NCBI GenBank assembly: GCA_035627615.1 | Contig: DASPLL010000056.1 | Span: forward strand, 62,001 to 126,000 | DNA from: BRH-c25 sp035627615 | GTDB lineage: Bacteria; Bacillota; Clostridia; Lutisporales; Lutisporaceae | DNA: 64,000 nucleotides | Direction: 5' to 3' | In this document: positions 7,254 to 15,824 of the stretch, piece after piece | Numbering within the stretch: position 1 is the stretch's first letter | Layout of the letters: every line of letters starts with the position of its first letter | Made by a program: the position numbers and the translations under genes | Notes under the pieces: generated by a model | The model's database searches: none | Seen by the model: the letters and a program-made list of their open reading frames with translations, nothing else | Told to the model about the DNA's origin: nothing

Positions 7254-8495
7254 TCAGTTTTTTACTATTCTTCCATTTTCGACAACTGTTTTTCCGCTCT
7301 TGATAACAGTATCTACATGGTTTATACCAAAATGATATACTATATATTCAAGATTTGGGGCATCAAAAATCACTATATCCGCCTTTTTACCAACCTCCAG
7401 GCTCCCGATCTCCCCGGCTCTGTCCAACCCGTATGCTGCATTTAAAGTCATTCCTTTTATTATCTCTTCAGGAGTCATCTTCATTCCATAGCAGGCGAAG
7501 GTCATTATTGACTGCAGATTCTCCGTGGGACATGTACCCGGATTGTAGTCAGTTGCAATCGCTACCCTGACACCCTTATCCATCATTTTCCTTGCAGCTG
7601 CGTATTTTCCAAGCATAAGGTAGAAGGAGGTTCCCGGAAGCAGCACCGCTGTGACTCCCGCTTCTGCCATTGCAGCTATGCCCTCATCTGATGCCGCAAG
7701 CAGGTGTTCTGCCGATACGGCGCCCATTTTGCCCGCAAGCTCCGCTCCCTGGAGAGGAATAATTTCATCTGCATGTATCTTCAGCTTGAAGCCTTGATCC
7801 CTGCCATTCCTCATTATGATTTCTGACTCCTCCGGAGAGAATACACCCTCCTCACAAAATACATCCATGAATTCTGCAAGCTTATTCTTCCTGACATAGG
7901 GCATTACCTTACCGCACATGAAATCGATATAGCCCTTGGTATTCCCTTTGAATTCCTCAGGTACCGCATGAGCACCCATATAGGTGGAGATTATGTCGAC
8001 AGGATGGGAGGCATTCAGCTCACAAGCAACCTTGAGGCACTTTATTTCATTGTCAAAATCAAGGCCATAGCCACTTTTGGCTTCAACGGTGGTAGTACCA
8101 TGAAGCAGCATCTGGTTCAGACTCTTCTCCGCTTTTGCCTTAAGCTCTTCCTTGGAAGCTCCTCTGGTATTCCTTACGGTGCTTAATATCCCTCCGCCCA
8201 TCTTGAGAATCTCCAGATAGGGTACCCCCTTGAGCTTCAAGGGCAGCTCCTTTTCTCTCGAACCTCCGTGAACAAGATGCGTATGGGCATCAATAAGTCC
8301 CGGAGTTACTGTTTTCCCGGCTGCATCAATTACCTTTGTATCCGGACCCTTCATATCCATTGGGGCATTTCCTTCTCCCAATGCCATTATCTTTCCGTCC
8401 TTAACCGCCAGATATCCGTTTTCAATTACTCCTGCACCTTCTCCTTCGGTGCAGGCAGCTATTATTGAGGCATTTATTATCAAATCAGCCTTCAT
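7254..8495 (-). CDS. hutI: Imidazolonepropionase
   Basis: An amidohydrolase of 413 aa that hydrolyses 4-imidazolone-5-propionate to N-formimino-glutamate. Metal and substrate motifs seen are D-A-H-T-H-L-V-H-G-G-S-R near residue 78, the V-E-A-K-S-G-Y-G-L-D segment, the H-A-D-E-I-I-P-L-Q-G-A-E segment, and A-T-D-Y-N-P-G-T-C near 318. Start at ATG 8495, because AAGAAGGTG lies in front of it; a longer frame to 8528 overlaps the end of hutH. It is 25 bp from hutH and 14 bp from fchA. Confidence 0.95.
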   Translation of the reverse strand: MKADLIINASIIAACTEGEGAGVIENGYLAVKDGKIMALGEGNAPMDMKGPDTKVIDAAGKTVTPGLIDAHTHLVHGGSREKELPLKLKGVPYLEILKMGGGILSTVRNTRGASKEELKAKAEKSLNQMLLHGTTTVEAKSGYGLDFDNEIKCLKVACELNASHPVDIISTYMGAHAVPEEFKGNTKGYIDFMCGKVMPYVRKNKLAEFMDVFCEEGVFSPEESEIIMRNGRDQGFKLKIHADEIIPLQGAELAGKMGAVSAEHLLAASDEGIAAMAEAGVTAVLLPGTSFYLMLGKYAAARKMMDKGVRVAIATDYNPGTCPTENLQSIMTFACYGMKMTPEEIIKGMTLNAAYGLDRAGEIGSLEVGKKADIVIFDAPNLEYIVYHFGINHVDTVIKSGKTVVENGRIVKN

Positions 8496-8520
8496 GCATT
8501 TCACCTTCTTTTTATGTGCT

Positions 8521-10047
8521 CTATTCAAGTTCTCCTACTGCGCTTTCTGCGGCTTCTACCAACGCTGCGGATTTCACCATCCTATCCAGTGTACTCATAT
8601 CGGTATACATTATCCTGTCCTCATCCACAGGAGCCACTTCTTTTCTTATGGTCTTATAGGCTTCGGAAGTACCTTTTCCAAGCTTCACATCTCCCCTGAA
8701 GCTTATTGCCTGTGCTGCTGCAAAGGCTTCAATACCCAGCACCTTCTGAACATTGTCCAGTATGACTCTGGCTTTTCTTGCAGCTGTAGTTCCCATACTT
8801 ACATGGTCCTCCTGGTTGGCGGAGGAAGGAATGGAGTCCACACTTGCAGGGTGTGCCAGTATCTTGTTTTCTGAGACAATAGAGGCAGCCGCATACTGGG
8901 TTATCATAAAGCCTGAATTCAGTCCGCCTTTTCTGGTCAGAAATGCAGGAAGATCGTTAAGCTGAGGGTTTACCAGTCTCTCCAGCCGTCTTTCCGATAC
9001 ATTTGCAAGCTCTGAAACTGCTATACCCAGAAAATCCATAGCCAGGGCTATAGGCTGTCCGTGGAAGTTCCCTCCTGATATAACCTGGTCCTCATCAGCA
9101 AAAACAATCGGATTGTCAGTTACTGCATTCAATTCTATGGTAATCTTGTCTACCACATACTGGATTGCATCCCTGCTGGCCCCGTGTATCTGCGGTATGC
9201 ACCTTAATGTATATGCATCCTGTACTCTTATCTGCCCCTGTGTTGTCGTAAGCCCGCTTCCTTCGACCAATCTCAACATATTTCTCGCAGCTGCCATCTG
9301 TCCGCTGTGACCCCTTACTTCATGCACTTTTTTATCAAAAGCAGTTGTTATTCCCTTAAGGGCTTCCAGTGTCAAAGCAGATATTATATCAGCATTTTTC
9401 AGTAGATTTACAGCATCGTATGCAGCAAGTGCACCTATGGCCGTCATTACAGGAGTACCATTAATAAGCGCAAGCCCTTCCTTGGAAGTCAGCTCCACCA
9501 CCTTGATGCCGGCTTTATCCATGGCTTCTTTACCGGACAGCTTTACCCCCTGGTAAATCGCCTCTCCTTCGCCCAGCATTACAAGCACCATATTGGCAAG
9601 AGGCGCAAGGTCACCGCTGGCTCCAAGAGAGCCTTTTTCGGGAATTACAGGATGTACTCCCTTATTGAGCATTTCTATCATTGTGTTTACGGTTTCAAGT
9701 CTGATACCTGAAAAACCCCTGGCAAGCGCATTGATCCTTAAAAGCATTATTCCACGCACGATCTCTTCGGCAAATGGATCTCCCATAGAGCAGGAATGGC
9801 TCACAATAAGATTCCTCTGCAGAGCCCTGGTGTCTTCCTTGGATATAAATACATCACTGAACTTCCCAAAGCCTGTAGTTATTCCGTATACAACAGCTCC
9901 CTTATCAACAAGATTGTCAACGTATTCTCTTGATTTCTTTATCTTGGTTACAGCCTGTTCCGACAATTCAATTTTGCGGTTGCTTCTGGCAACATCAACC
10001 ACATCCTTTATGGTGAGATGCTGGCCATCAATCAACAAATGCCCCAT
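8521..10047 (-). CDS. hutH: Histidine ammonia-lyase
   Basis: About 508 aa. It removes ammonia from histidine to give urocanate. The A-S-G-D motif that cyclises to the MIO prosthetic group is present (G-S-L-G-A-S-G-D-L-A-P-L near residue 140), with Y-G-I-T-T-G-F-G near 58 and the N-F-H-G-Q-P-I-A-L-A and S-S-A-N-Q-E-D-H-V-S-M-G segments. ATG at 10047 is 12 bases from AGGAG; a GTG at 10059 touches the AGGAG and is less likely. It is the first gene of the hut operon. Urocanase (hutU), which should act next, is not in the window. Confidence 0.95.
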   Translation of the reverse strand: MGHLLIDGQHLTIKDVVDVARSNRKIELSEQAVTKIKKSREYVDNLVDKGAVVYGITTGFGKFSDVFISKEDTRALQRNLIVSHSCSMGDPFAEEIVRGIMLLRINALARGFSGIRLETVNTMIEMLNKGVHPVIPEKGSLGASGDLAPLANMVLVMLGEGEAIYQGVKLSGKEAMDKAGIKVVELTSKEGLALINGTPVMTAIGALAAYDAVNLLKNADIISALTLEALKGITTAFDKKVHEVRGHSGQMAAARNMLRLVEGSGLTTTQGQIRVQDAYTLRCIPQIHGASRDAIQYVVDKITIELNAVTDNPIVFADEDQVISGGNFHGQPIALAMDFLGIAVSELANVSERRLERLVNPQLNDLPAFLTRKGGLNSGFMITQYAAASIVSENKILAHPASVDSIPSSANQEDHVSMGTTAARKARVILDNVQKVLGIEAFAAAQAISFRGDVKLGKGTSEAYKTIRKEVAPVDEDRIMYTDMSTLDRMVKSAALVEAAESAVGELE

Positions 10048-10083
10048 TTTAGAATACACTCCTTATTTATTAAATTAGTGCAT

Positions 10084-10171
10084 ATTATACACTTTATCAG
10101 TTTTGCATAAACAGAACGTCAAAAAATTTTGTACGTCTGCCACATATATTTTAACAGAATTGTATTGTCAA
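10084..10171 (-). promoter_or_regulatory. Candidate hut operon promoter region
   Basis: On the minus strand TTGACA (10166-10171) is followed after 17 bases by TATATG. A second -10, TATAAT (10084-10089), lies nearer the gene but has a poor -35. Either could drive hutH-hutI-fchA-ynzC. No operator was recognised. Confidence 0.35.
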
Positions 10172-10231
10172 AGTAAACAAAAGTTGAATAATATGTATTA
10201 CTCGATTTTTCTGAGGAAAGGAACCGTTGAA

Positions 10232-10960
10232 ATGACAATTTCCACAGGCTTTAGCAAAGGCTTGGCATTGTTTCTTGCGGATTGCTGTCTCCAGGCTTAT
10301 AACCTATTTAGCTTCAAAGGGGCTTTCAGTGCACCCCCCGGTTACTCTCTTGTTGCTTCAATAATGGCCGCTCCAGCCGGGGCCATTGACGCATATGGCT
10401 TTATCATTGAATCCCCGGAAAGCATAGTGATCTCCTTCAGGGGCAGCAGGTCCAATCCCGATTGGATCGCAGATGCAGCAATATTGCAGACTTATTTTCC
10501 CTATACCCGCATAAAGCTTAATATCCATTCCGGGTTTGCCGCTATATACAATGCCTGCAGAAAGCAGATAATGGATATACTAAACACTCTGAGTTCTTCA
10601 AAACAGCTTTATATCACAGGCCACAGCCTTGGGGGCGCTCTCGCAGTGCTCTGCGCCCTGGATACAGCCGCCAATACTGCTTACAGCAATCCTGTCATGT
10701 ACAACTTCGGAAGCCCCAGGGTAGGTAGTCCCCAATTTGTCCAGACCTATAACGAGGTCGTCAATAACAGTGCAAGAATCGTCAACACAAACGACATAGT
10801 GCCTCTGCTGCCCCCGGCTGCGGTACAGCCTCCCCTGTCGAACCAGCTGCTGTACTACAGGCATGTAAAGGATTCGATCAAAATCACAGTGCAAACCGGC
10901 AGTATAGCAAGGAATCATTGGGTGGAGAATTATATGAACGGAATAAGAGCAATGAGCTAA
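10232..10960 (+). CDS. Class 3 lipase-like alpha/beta hydrolase
   Basis: A 242-aa lipase/esterase of the fungal lipase-like class 3 family. The nucleophile elbow is I-T-G-H-S-L-G-G-A-L-A near residue 131; the acid is probably the aspartate in N-T-N-D-I-V-P-L-L-P-P near 184, and Y-R-H or N-H-W near the end could supply the histidine. V-I-S-F-R-G-S-R-S-N-P-D-W near residue 68 is the usual oxyanion region. Start at ATG 10232 with AAAGGAA upstream; earlier in-frame starts lack a ribosome binding site. No signal peptide, so probably intracellular. It stands alone, divergent from hutH. Confidence 0.9.
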   Translation: MTISTGFSKGLALFLADCCLQAYNLFSFKGAFSAPPGYSLVASIMAAPAGAIDAYGFIIESPESIVISFRGSRSNPDWIADAAILQTYFPYTRIKLNIHSGFAAIYNACRKQIMDILNTLSSSKQLYITGHSLGGALAVLCALDTAANTAYSNPVMYNFGSPRVGSPQFVQTYNEVVNNSARIVNTNDIVPLLPPAAVQPPLSNQLLYYRHVKDSIKITVQTGSIARNHWVENYMNGIRAMS

Positions 10961-11046
10961 TATGCTTACGGGGTTACGAGGTTTCGAGGCCGCGGGGTTT
11001 TGGAGTATTTTAGCCAGTCGTTGGAGAAGATATCCGCAGCGTATAA
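10961..11046. repeat. Mosaic repeat module between convergent genes
   Basis: GGGGTTACGAGGTTTCGAGG followed by CCGCGGGGTTTTGG. The inverse of this module (CCTCGTAACC, CGAAACCCCG) occurs at 27222-27258 and 39233-39254. No terminator hairpin with a clear T-run was seen. Confidence 0.5.
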
Positions 11047-11547
11047 TTACCACTTGTCCAGATGAACCCTGTTGTCGTCATATCTGTCTGCCGGGCCTTT
11101 TTTCTCGCCGGGATGACCCACTGCAATTACATTCATTGGTATTACATGCTCCGGGATTCCGAAAATTTTTCTTATGCTCTGCACCCTGTCCTCTCTGGGA
11201 TAGACTCCCAGCCAGACAGTGCCGAGTCCCTTCTCCTGCGCTGCTACAAGAATATTCTCGGTGGCTGCCGAGCAGTCCTGCACCCAATAGTCCTTATACT
11301 TTTCCTGCTGCAGATTTCCACATACAACAATTGCCAGGGGTGCTTCATGAAGCATTGCTGAATACGGGTGCACCTTTGTTATCTCAATAAGCAGCTGTCT
11401 GTCCTTGACTACTATGAATTCCCATGGCTGTTCATTCCCCGCAGAGGGTGCCGCCATGGCAGCCTTGAGCAGATCCTTAACGTCACTGTCCTGCACAGGC
11501 TCATCGGTGTATTTTCTTATGCTTCTTCTTTCCAATATTGCTTTCAT
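11047..11547 (-). CDS. Nitroreductase family protein
   Basis: A 166-aa FMN-dependent nitroreductase-fold protein. FMN-contact motifs are E-R-R-S-I-R-K-Y at the start, A-P-S-A-G-N-E-Q-P-W-E-F near residue 34, and G-L-G-T-V-W-L-G-V-Y-P near 107. Such enzymes reduce nitro, quinone or flavin substrates with NAD(P)H; the natural substrate here is unknown. It is 12 bp downstream of the YgiQ-type gene, on the same strand. Confidence 0.92.
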   Translation of the reverse strand: MKAILERRSIRKYTDEPVQDSDVKDLLKAAMAAPSAGNEQPWEFIVVKDRQLLIEITKVHPYSAMLHEAPLAIVVCGNLQQEKYKDYWVQDCSAATENILVAAQEKGLGTVWLGVYPREDRVQSIRKIFGIPEHVIPMNVIAVGHPGEKKGPADRYDDNRVHLDKW

Positions 11548-11559
11548 ATCATCACTCTC

Positions 11560-13473
11560 CTATCTATATTTTTTGGCTCGTGGCACGTGGCTCGCGGCCC
11601 GTGGTTTTTTAGAGCCGGCCTTTACTGTCCCGCGACTATTTTTTGCAGTGCTGCCCGTTCTTGCTGCAGTGCCTCTTGGAGGCTTTATCAGGCATTTCTC
11701 GTCAAAGCCTATCAGATCTTCTCTCCCTGCCGATTTCAAAGCCTTATGTACAAGTTCATAATTCTTTGGATTCCTGTACTGTATCAATGCCCTCTGCATT
11801 GCTTTCTCCTCAGGCTCCTTTGGGACATATACATGCTTCATTGTCCTCGGGTCAAGCTCTGTATAGTACATGCAGGTGGACAGCGTGCCCGGAGTCGGAT
11901 AGAACTCCTGTATCTGTTCCGGATTGTAACCCATGTCCCTTACATACTCGGCAAGCTCAATTGCTGCATCAATATCCGAGCCGGGATGCCCGGACATAAG
12001 ATAGGGTACAAGATACTGCTCCTTATGAAGCCGTCTGTTCATATCAAAATATTTTTTTACAAATTTATTATATGTGTCTTTACCGGGCTTGCCCATGTAC
12101 CGCAGCACCTTGTCGGACACATGCTCCGGCGCTACCTTGAGCTGCCCGCTTATGTGGTTTTCGCAGAGCTCCCTCAGGAATTCATCATCCTTGTCAGCCA
12201 GCATATAGTCATATCTGAGTCCTGAGCGGACAAATACCTTTTTCACTCCGGGAAGAGACCTGAGCTTTCTCAGCAGCCCTATGTAATCCTTGTGATCCAC
12301 CTTAAGATTCTTACAGGGTGATGGATGAAGGCACTGCCTGTTCTTGCATACCCCTTCTCTGAGCTGTTTGTCACAGGCGGCAGCCCGGAAATTGGCTGTC
12401 GGCCCCCCCACATCATGTATGTATCCCTTAAATTCCGGGTCCTTCAAAAGCCGTTCAGCCTCTTCCAATATCGATTCATGGCTCCTGCTCTGAACAACCC
12501 TGCCCTGATGGAAATTCAAAGCACAGAAGGAACAGCCCCCAAAGCATCCCCTCTGGGAAATCAGGCTGAATTTTACTTCACTAAGGGCAGGTATCCCTCC
12601 CTGCTTCTCATATACCGGATGATACTCTCTGGTAAAGGGCAGGCTGTAAACATCATCCAGCTCCATTTGTGTCAGAGTGGCAGGAGGGGGGTTCTGCACC
12701 AGAAACCTTTCTCCATGGGGCTGTATCAATATACTACCTGTATGATGGTCCTGCTCCCTGTACTGGAACATAAATGCCTGGGCATATTTCCGCGTACTGT
12801 CTTTAACCTCCTCATAGCCCGGTATGACTAATGAATCCTGCACGTTGTCAAGCTCTGAGGTTATGTAAGCGGTACCGTTTATATAGGTTATATATTTTAT
12901 TCCCATACCTGAGTCAAGAGCTTCAGCCACTTGTATTACAGGCTTTTCTCCCATTCCGTATATCAGAAGGTCTGCCCTGCTGTCAAAGAGTATTGATCTT
13001 CTGACCTGATTGTCCCAGAAGTCATAATGGGCAAACCTCCGGAGGCTGGCTTCAATTCCTCCTATTATTATCGGAACATCCTTATAGGCCTCCCTGAGCC
13101 TGTTGCAGTATACCGTAACTGCCCTGTCAGGCCTCTTTCCCCTTGCGCCTCCCGGAGAATAGAGGTCCTCCCTCCTGGACTTTTTACTTGCAGTATAGTG
13201 ATTGACCATTGAATCTATATTGCCCGAAGACACCAGAAATGCAAGCCTTGGCTTACCCAGGACCTTGAAAGCGTCTGCACTTTTCCAATCAGGCTGCGGA
13301 ATTATACCGACCCTGTAGCCTCTGCTCTCCAGAAGTCTTGTTATTATGGCATGACCAAAGCTTGGATGGTCTACATAAGCGTCTCCGCTTATATATATGA
13401 AATCAAACTGCTCTATTCCTCTTTTCTGCATATCTTCCCTGGATATGGGAAGAAAATCATCCCTACTAATCAA
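11560..13473 (-). CDS. YgiQ/UPF0313 family radical SAM protein
   Basis: A 637-aa protein. The N-terminal domain begins with F-L-P-I-S-R-E-D-M, as usual for the family. The radical SAM cluster motif is R-G-C-F-G-G-C-S-F-C near residue 305 (C-x3-C-x2-C). The C-terminal YgiQ extension follows, including R-S-G-L-R-Y-D-Y. The function of the family is not settled. The start is TTG at 13473, since the conserved N-terminus begins there and GGATGTG precedes it. The last about 30 codons (rich in K, R, A, S) are encoded by a GGCTCGTGGCACGTGG-type repeat, so the tail looks added. Confidence 0.92.
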   Translation of the reverse strand: MISRDDFLPISREDMQKRGIEQFDFIYISGDAYVDHPSFGHAIITRLLESRGYRVGIIPQPDWKSADAFKVLGKPRLAFLVSSGNIDSMVNHYTASKKSRREDLYSPGGARGKRPDRAVTVYCNRLREAYKDVPIIIGGIEASLRRFAHYDFWDNQVRRSILFDSRADLLIYGMGEKPVIQVAEALDSGMGIKYITYINGTAYITSELDNVQDSLVIPGYEEVKDSTRKYAQAFMFQYREQDHHTGSILIQPHGERFLVQNPPPATLTQMELDDVYSLPFTREYHPVYEKQGGIPALSEVKFSLISQRGCFGGCSFCALNFHQGRVVQSRSHESILEEAERLLKDPEFKGYIHDVGGPTANFRAAACDKQLREGVCKNRQCLHPSPCKNLKVDHKDYIGLLRKLRSLPGVKKVFVRSGLRYDYMLADKDDEFLRELCENHISGQLKVAPEHVSDKVLRYMGKPGKDTYNKFVKKYFDMNRRLHKEQYLVPYLMSGHPGSDIDAAIELAEYVRDMGYNPEQIQEFYPTPGTLSTCMYYTELDPRTMKHVYVPKEPEEKAMQRALIQYRNPKNYELVHKALKSAGREDLIGFDEKCLIKPPRGTAARTGSTAKNSRGTVKAGSKKPRAASHVPRAKKYR

Positions 13474-13497
13474 AAAATCACATCCGAATATTTATTT

Positions 13498-13596
13498 AGA
13501 TACGAGATTCGAGATTCGAGACTCGAGCATTTTATGGAAAAGCCTTCGAAACCTTGCCTGGATCCCCGTATCTCGTATCTCGCATCCCGTATCTAT
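13498..13596. repeat. Mosaic intergenic repeat with GAGATTCGAG arms
   Basis: About 99 bp between ygiQ and thpR. The left arm is ATACGAGATTCGAG repeated; the right arm is the inverted CCCGTATCTCGTATCTCGC. A CCTTCGAAACC core lies in the middle. The right end overlaps the stop codon of the thpR-like gene. Related elements are at 2303-2492 and 19850-20001. Confidence 0.75.
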
Positions 13597-14144
13597 TTTA
13601 GCCCAAAGGCCGAAATTGGGGTGTATATCCTTTTCCCCTGAACCTCCTCACTTTTTATCAGGGAAATTTCCTTGACTTCGATGGTCCTGAAGCTTTTGAA
13701 ATCCACCTTTTCCTTCAGCTTTTCAAAGGGTATCCTGAGCAGCAGATCCTGAGCTATTGTTATATGTGGCGTATAAGCCTTGATCTCTTTCTTTATGCCC
13801 AATTTGTGCATTTCTTCCTCAACGTCGGAATATAATGCTTTCAATTTATCCAATTCGCCTGAAAAGCCCAGCCACAGGGCATGAATGCTTTCTTTACCGT
13901 CAAAGTACCCGATTTTGTCAATATTGAGATGGATTTTATGGTGCTTAGAGGCGATAGCTTTAAGCGACTTTCCTATGTCCGCAGTTTTTTCCTGCTGGAT
14001 TTCACCGAGAAATTTAAGTGTCAGATGAAAGTTCCCTACATATTTGAATCTTCCTCTTTCTGAGTTTTCCCGTACAATATGCTGTATCCCTGCAATATTG
14101 TCCTTTATATCCCTGTTAAAATCCGCTCCGATAAATGTCCTCAT
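13593..14144 (-). CDS. thpR: RNA 2',3'-cyclic phosphodiesterase (2H family)
   Basis: A 183-aa 2H phosphoesterase, also called 2'-5' RNA ligase. Both H-x-T/S-x motifs are present: F-H-L-T-L-K-F-L-G near residue 38 and Y-T-P-H-I-T-I-A near 130. Start at ATG 14144, with AGGGAGG 6 bases upstream; a start 10 codons earlier has none. The gene ends inside the adjacent repeat. It is 54 bp downstream of the DUF72 gene. Confidence 0.9.
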   Translation of the reverse strand: MRTFIGADFNRDIKDNIAGIQHIVRENSERGRFKYVGNFHLTLKFLGEIQQEKTADIGKSLKAIASKHHKIHLNIDKIGYFDGKESIHALWLGFSGELDKLKALYSDVEEEMHKLGIKKEIKAYTPHITIAQDLLLRIPFEKLKEKVDFKSFRTIEVKEISLIKSEEVQGKRIYTPISAFGLK

Positions 14145-14198
14145 GTTAGCCTCCCTATGCTCATTACTTGCCATAGCCTTTTCTTTTTTATATATCCG

Positions 14199-14969
14199 TC
14201 ACATTCCCAGCATTTTTTTAAGCATGATGCCGTTTATTACGGCCTGAGCCCTGAAATGGTTGTTGAAGCTTACGAAACAGTTTTCAGACTGTCTCTCAAG
14301 CTCCAGCAGTTTATCCTTCCACTGCGTAAGCTCGCTTTCCTTATATAAATAATCATATCTCTCATATGCTTCCTTATGGCTCCACCATTTTTCATCATTC
14401 CTGCCATGGAACCTGACATAAGACACCCTTGAGGTACCTATTGCCCTGCGGTCCGGAAGCCCTGCCACGGCCGGCTCATCCACACAGACATAACCCAGTC
14501 CGTTTGTCTTTAGGAATTCCATGGTTTCATCATTAACCCACCTATTGTTTCTGAATTCCACCACCATGTCAAAATCAGCGAACCTTTCTTTAAGCCCCTG
14601 TATATACTCCATATTCTCCCTGTTGTAGTAAAAGGAATATGGAAACTGAGCTACCAGGCAGCCAAGCTTCCGGACCTGCCTCAGCACATCCGCTGCGCTC
14701 TGGAAATCCTCATAATCCTTATCTCCTGCATCTCTTCCATGTGTCATGGACTGATGCAGCTTAACGGTGAAAACAAAGTCATCTCCGGTCTTCTTCTGCA
14801 TATTATAGAACATAAAGGCATTGGGTATCTTATAATAGGTAGAGTTGATCTCTGTAAAATTAAAAGCGTCCGAATAAATACCCAGCATGTCCCCTGCTTT
14901 GGCATCAGCAGGATAAAACGGCCCGACCCAATCCTTATAGCTGTATCCCGATGTTCCTACATATATCAT
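14199..14969 (-). CDS. DUF72 family protein
   Basis: A 256-aa protein of the DUF72 (YecE-like) family, a TIM-barrel fold of unknown activity. Typical features are Y-V-G-T-S-G-Y-S-Y-K-D-W at the N-terminus, F-N-F-T-E-I-N-S-T-Y-Y near residue 37, V-E-F-R-N-N-R-W near 135 and Y-V-R-F-H-G-R-N near 185. Ribosome binding site GAGGATG precedes the ATG. Confidence 0.92.
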   Translation of the reverse strand: MIYVGTSGYSYKDWVGPFYPADAKAGDMLGIYSDAFNFTEINSTYYKIPNAFMFYNMQKKTGDDFVFTVKLHQSMTHGRDAGDKDYEDFQSAADVLRQVRKLGCLVAQFPYSFYYNRENMEYIQGLKERFADFDMVVEFRNNRWVNDETMEFLKTNGLGYVCVDEPAVAGLPDRRAIGTSRVSYVRFHGRNDEKWWSHKEAYERYDYLYKESELTQWKDKLLELERQSENCFVSFNNHFRAQAVINGIMLKKMLGM

Positions 14970-15180
14970 CCTCTTGTACCCCCATCAGAAAATATGAAAG
15001 CATAGAAAAGTTATGCAAAATGAATACTTGCGCCATTGATATCGTGCCCTGCAGCTACAGGCAATACTGCTGCAGGGCACATTTTACTATATATCCGGTG
15101 TGAAATTCATTGGTGCATATTTACATTCTATAACGAGTAGGGACATATTTCCACCTTAATTTGTCATGTCCCGTAAGCTT
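14970..15180. other. Gap with a GC-rich hairpin
   Basis: A stem of GTGCCCTGCAG (15044-15054) and CTGCAGGGCAC (15070-15080) lies between the YkuS-like gene and DUF72. It could end the YkuS-like transcript, though the T-run after it on that strand is poor. Nothing else was recognised. Confidence 0.5.
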
Positions 15181-15450
15181 TTATCTTTTTTTCAAATCCG
15201 AAGTCCTTAATACCTCATTGTATATTTCATCTTCAGTTTTGCCGTTTGCATTTATTACCGCCGTGCTGGTCATTATATCCTCCATTCCCATGAAGTTGGA
15301 ATCTGCACCTGTGACAACAATAGCATCAAATCTGTTCAAAGCTCTCCGGGATTCTTTGTTGTTGCTGTCCAGTACCTCAACTGTGCAATCCCTGCTCTCC
15401 AGGTAGTTTTTCACATTGCTCAGGGTTCTCTCTATGCCTACCTTCTTCAT
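15181..15450 (-). CDS. YkuS/UPF0180 family protein
   Basis: An 89-aa protein. It has the family pattern K-K-V-G-I-E-x-x-L-S-N-V-K-x-Y-L at the start and F-D-A-I-V-V-T-G-A-D-S-N-F-M-G in the middle. The function is unknown; it is a short alpha/beta protein with no membrane part. Start at ATG 15450 with GGAGG 7 bases before. Confidence 0.85.
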   Translation of the reverse strand: MKKVGIERTLSNVKNYLESRDCTVEVLDSNNKESRRALNRFDAIVVTGADSNFMGMEDIMTSTAVINANGKTEDEIYNEVLRTSDLKKR

Positions 15451-15815
15451 ATCAATACCTCCATATAAATTTCTTTTCAAAGCAATTAAAATTTTCTGCT
15501 TTTATATATATAAATATATAAATATATTTTCCGCTAAATTTTTGCTTTTTATTCGATACTGCTTAATCCTTAATATCAGCACCTTTGGAGTTTGTTTCAC
15601 ATTAACATATCATAAATATCCGATAATTTTGGGACTATACATTATGGCAAACTTAGTCTAAAATGGTAATAAGTCTCCCTTTTATGAGTTCTCTCATAAA
15701 AAATCCTTTATAGGATATATTTTGACTCCTTTGCAGATTTCAAACCTTTAAGTCATGGAACTGAGTTTGAAATCTTTATATCTGTAGATTTTTAAGCATT
15801 ATCAATATATAAAGG
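15451..15815. other. Intergenic region upstream of the M23 peptidase
   Basis: About 365 bp, AT-rich. A perfect 11-bp stem, AGATTTCAAAC (15735-15745) with GTTTGAAATCT (15765-15775), lies about 50 bases before the peptidase start and could act as a leader hairpin. A shorter hairpin-like pair (GAGTTCTCTC area, 15690-15720) precedes it. No promoter was placed with confidence. Confidence 0.5.
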
Positions 15816-15824
15816 ATGATTCAT

